NCBI RefSeq assembly: GCF_001593005.1
Contig: NZ_LQZQ01000006.1
Coordinates: 39,834-103,833, forward strand
Origin: Roseivirga ehrenbergii
GTDB taxonomy: Bacteria > Bacteroidota > Bacteroidia > Cytophagales > Cyclobacteriaceae
Direction: 5' to 3'
Length of the DNA: 64,000 bases
Part shown: positions 61,526 to 64,000 of the stretch, in pieces
Layout of the letters: each line of letters begins with the position of its first letter
How positions within the stretch are numbered: the first letter of the stretch is position 1
Program-made: the position numbers and the translations under genes
The notes under the pieces: model-generated
The model's input: the letters and a program-made list of their open reading frames with translations, nothing else
What the model was told of the DNA's origin: nothing
The model's database searches: none

Positions 61526-62728
61526 CTAAACCGTGCCTTTCACAAGCCGCTTCGACCAATTTAAACCAAAAGTTAGAAATAAGAAACCAATAAGGGAAAG
61601 TGCCCCACAAAGCAAAAAGGCTTCGCGCAGGTTTTCAATATGATTGGCGTAAATCCATCCAGCAATAAGTGCTCCTGAACCAATACCAATTTCTAGCGCA
61701 ATGTACATCGTAGCCAATCCTTTGCCGCGCAAATGATCTAAACTTAAATCAATCGTCCATGCGTAAATGGTTGGGGTATTCATGCCTACTGCAACTCCAA
61801 ACATTACAGCACTCACCATGAGCATGGTTTGGGTATGTGTATAGGCAATAAGCACATCGGAGACAACTATGGCGAGTGCCGCTATTTTCAAAACTATTAT
61901 TCGCCCATATCTATCAGAAGCTTTTCCGGCCAAAAGTCGAATGACCAAAGAAGAAATCACGAACACGGTAAAGAAAATTCCTTTTTGACCTTGATCATAA
62001 CCTAGTTGTATGGTAAGGTCTGGCACTAAAGTAAGTACTGCCCCAAAAGAAAAAGCGGTCAATAAAAAGAGGAGAGAAGGATTAAATACTCTTGGCTCAA
62101 TCACTTCATTCCATTTAATTTTGAGTAATTTCGGATGGAATTTCACCTTTTCTTGCAAGGTTTCTTTCATGCCCGCTAAAATGATTACAGAGAGAATTGC
62201 TACTATTGAAGAGGTATAAAATGTCATGTCCAAACCATAGGCGGCTGTAATCTTCGGGCCAATGGATGGGCCAGCTGCCATGCCTAAGCTTCCGAAAAAG
62301 CCAGAGTACCCCATGGCTTCACCTCTTCTGGTGGAAGGTACAATATCGGCTATATAAGCTGAGGTACCTGTAGGTTTAAAACCCGTTGAAAAGCCGTGGA
62401 GAAACCTGAGAAGTAAAAGAGCCCAAACGGTACCCACCATTGGGTATAGAAAACCCATTACAAAGCATACACTGGCTCCGAAAATCATTACTGGTATTCT
62501 GCCAATCGTATCTGACAGTCTTCCGCTAAAGGGCCTTGAAAGTCCTGCCGTTACGGTAAATAGAGAAATGATTAAGCCCTTGTATTCGCCCCCACCCAGT
62601 GAAGTGATGTAATCATATAAATCGGGTACGATCATATTAAAGCTACCGAAGAACAGAAAGGAACTTAGGCAAAGTAAAAAAAACTGTAAGGTGTAAATAC
62701 TGGGCGTTCCTGTCTTTCTTTTGAGCAT
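61526..62728 (-). CDS. MFS transporter
   Basis: A 400-residue 12-helix permease. The MFS motif A is present twice: GRLSDTIGRIPVMIFG after helix 2 and GKASDRYGRIIVLK between helices 8 and 9. The family layout suggests a drug or small-molecule exporter; the substrate is unknown. ATG 62728 (MLKRKTGTP) is chosen because the longer start would lie within the prfB terminator. It may still be read through from prfB. Confidence 0.9.
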   Translation of the reverse strand: MLKRKTGTPSIYTLQFFLLCLSSFLFFGSFNMIVPDLYDYITSLGGGEYKGLIISLFTVTAGLSRPFSGRLSDTIGRIPVMIFGASVCFVMGFLYPMVGTVWALLLLRFLHGFSTGFKPTGTSAYIADIVPSTRRGEAMGYSGFFGSLGMAAGPSIGPKITAAYGLDMTFYTSSIVAILSVIILAGMKETLQEKVKFHPKLLKIKWNEVIEPRVFNPSLLFLLTAFSFGAVLTLVPDLTIQLGYDQGQKGIFFTVFVISSLVIRLLAGKASDRYGRIIVLKIAALAIVVSDVLIAYTHTQTMLMVSAVMFGVAVGMNTPTIYAWTIDLSLDHLRGKGLATMYIALEIGIGSGALIAGWIYANHIENLREAFLLCGALSLIGFLFLTFGLNWSKRLVKGTV

Positions 62729-62737
62729 AGTTGTAAA

Positions 62738-62764
62738 TAAAAAATGGAGCCTAGACTCCATTTG
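62738..62764 (-). terminator. prfB terminator
   Basis: On the minus strand AAATGGAG pairs with CTCCATTT across a 6-nt loop and is followed by TTTATTT. It separates prfB from the MFS gene. Confidence 0.85.
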
Positions 62765-62766
62765 AT

Positions 62767-63844
62767 TTATTGCTGCATTAAATAAGCCTTTATGTAATCG
62801 TCTAAATCACCATCTAACACGTTTTGTACATCGGTGCGTTCAAAACCAGTTCGGGCATCTTTGATTAATTTATAAGGATGTAGTACATAGTTTCTAATTT
62901 GAGAACCAAAATCGACTCTCTTTTTTTCGCCTTCTACTATATCTCGAGCTGCGTTACGCTTGTCCATCTCAATTTGATAAAGCCTCGATTTAAGCATTGA
63001 AAGCGCCTTTTCCTTATTGCCCAGCTGCGACCTACCTTCTGTATTTTCTATCGTAATACCCGTAGGAGCGTGCTTTAGGCGTACCCCAGTTTCTACTTTG
63101 TTTACGTTCTGTCCACCAGCTCCTCCCGATCGGAAAGTATCCCAACTAATATCTGCAGGGTTAATTTCAATTTCAATGGTGTCATCAACTACTGGGTAGG
63201 CAAATACAGAGGCAAATGAGGTATGTCTTCTTCCTCCAGAATCGAAAGGAGAAATACGTACCAATCGATGCACTCCTGATTCGGCCTTCAATAGCCCAAA
63301 AGCAAATTCGCCTTCGAATTCAAGCGTACAGGATTTACAGCCTGCTACATCACCTGGTTGGTAATGAATTTGTTTGACTTTATAACCCTTACTTTCGCCC
63401 CACATGATGTACATACGCATCAATATTTCTGCCCAATCGTTGCTTTCGGTACCGCCAGCGCCTGGGTTGATTTCAATCATGGCACTCAGTTGGTCTTCTT
63501 CGCCACTGAGCATTTTCTTGAATTCAATTTCTTCTAAAACTTCAAGGGCTTTTTTGTATTCTTTCTCTACCTCTTCAGTGGACACTTCGCCCATTTCGAG
63601 AAACTCGTTTAGGGTTTCAACATCCTCTAAGGCAGTTAAAACGTTTTCAAAGCTGGTGGTCCATACTTTCTTTAAACGTATTTGTTTTAATACTTTTTCG
63701 GCCTCTTTTGGATCGTTCCAAAACTCTGGTTGGGCTGTAACCAGCTCTTCTTCTTCTACTTCACGTTTCTTGACATCGTAGTCAAAGATACCCCCTCAAA
63801 GCCGCTACTCTGGCTTTTAAATCTTTCAGCTGATCTGAAGTCAT
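62767..63844 (-). CDS. prfB: Peptide chain release factor 2 (programmed +1 frameshift)
   Basis: RF2 ends translation at UGA and UAA. ORF1 starts at ATG 63844 ([20 protein letters not shown]) and stops at an in-frame TGA (63784-63782). A +1 shift continues into the main frame ([14 protein letters not shown]...). The full product is 358 residues. Domain features are SPF (anticodon-like, [10 protein letters not shown]), GGQ ([15 protein letters not shown]), and the C-terminal [19 protein letters not shown]. The first in-frame ATG after the shift (63594) would give only a fragment. The frameshift site autoregulates RF2 levels. Confidence 0.95.
63782..63797 (-). promoter_or_regulatory. prfB frameshift site AGGGGGTATCTTTGAC
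   Basis: It holds a Shine-Dalgarno-like AGGGGG, a 3-nt spacer TAT, the slippery CTT and TGA followed by C. This is the classic RF2 autoregulatory +1 frameshift element, in the right place between the two frames. Confidence 0.95.
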
Positions 63845-63940
63845 AGTTTGTGATTTTTTGAAGCGCAAAGGTGGTGAAATGTAGGGGATAATTCAAGGTT
63901 GAATTAGGTATGAATGATACTTTGGTAGTATTAAAAAAGA

Positions 63941-63969
63941 AGAAGCCCAATTGTATCAATTGGGCTTCT
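63941..63969 (-). terminator. Terminator of a minus-strand gene beyond the right edge
   Basis: AGAAGCCCAATTG pairs perfectly with CAATTGGGCTTCT across a 3-nt loop. On the minus strand it is followed by TTCTTTTTTAA, so it ends a gene located to the right of the window, before prfB. Confidence 0.85.
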
Positions 63970-64000
63970 GTAATTTATATGATGTGAAGGTTTTAAATCT

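Overview
The window comes from a marine-type Bacteroidetes genome, most probably order Cytophagales (Roseivirga or Fulvivirga relatives). This rests on the fused SecDF, PorP/SprF and two very large proteins with type IX secretion (T9SS) C-terminal domains, FtsX-type permeases, many six-bladed propeller lipoproteins, promoters with a TAnnTTTG -7 box, and a mraZ-to-ftsZ cluster in Bacteroidetes order. Base composition is moderately AT-rich. No rRNA, tRNA, CRISPR array, insertion sequence or prophage was seen. The genus is an inference.

Layout. 1-12.7 kb is mostly core and housekeeping: the 3' part of secDF, a small membrane-protein pair, a MarR regulator, threonine aldolase, a DinB protein, a lipid A-type acyltransferase, an FtsX permease, a TlpA-like protein and htpG. 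13.2-19.7 kb is an accessory island of exported proteins. It has three Cys-rich mini-proteins that share one unusual cysteine pattern, a CxxC thioredoxin-like lipoprotein, and four propeller or DUF4221-like proteins. 19.7-30.8 kb carries two giant T9SS cargo-type proteins, a P1-family peptidase and a PorP/SprF outer-membrane protein. 30.8-41.4 kb holds an M48 protease, a BamA-like barrel protein, gpsA next to a PlsB-like acyltransferase, a BioF-like enzyme, an LpxR-like lipid A deacylase, a polyprenyl synthase and a CaiB-type CoA transferase.

41.7-57.7 kb is the division and cell-wall cluster: mraZ-rsmH-ftsL-ftsI-murE-mraY-[four-helix-bundle gene]-murD-ftsW-murG-murC-ftsQ-ftsA-ftsZ. It has four MraZ-type boxes at 10-bp spacing in front of mraZ and a strong terminator after ftsZ. 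Many genes overlap by 1-11 bases, which suggests translational coupling. 58.1-63.9 kb holds rnhB, a NUDIX hydrolase, a MATE exporter, a lysoplasmalogenase-like membrane protein, an MFS exporter and prfB with the classic +1 frameshift site.

Most notable. (1) The Cys-rich mini-protein/redoxin/propeller island resembles Bacteroides NVEALA loci in architecture but lacks the NVEALA motif. (2) Three genes (murG, the lpxR-like gene and the BamA-like gene) have an essential N-terminus or signal peptide encoded in frame with no ATG, GTG or TTG, so ATA or ATC/ATT starts or consensus errors are implied. (3) A dispersed family of near-perfect palindromes shares the core CCAAAAG/CTTTTGG. (4) Three unrelated genes show TAnnTTTG-N4-ATG, suggesting leaderless or ultra-short-leader transcripts. 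(5) A four-helix-bundle gene is inserted in the dcw operon.
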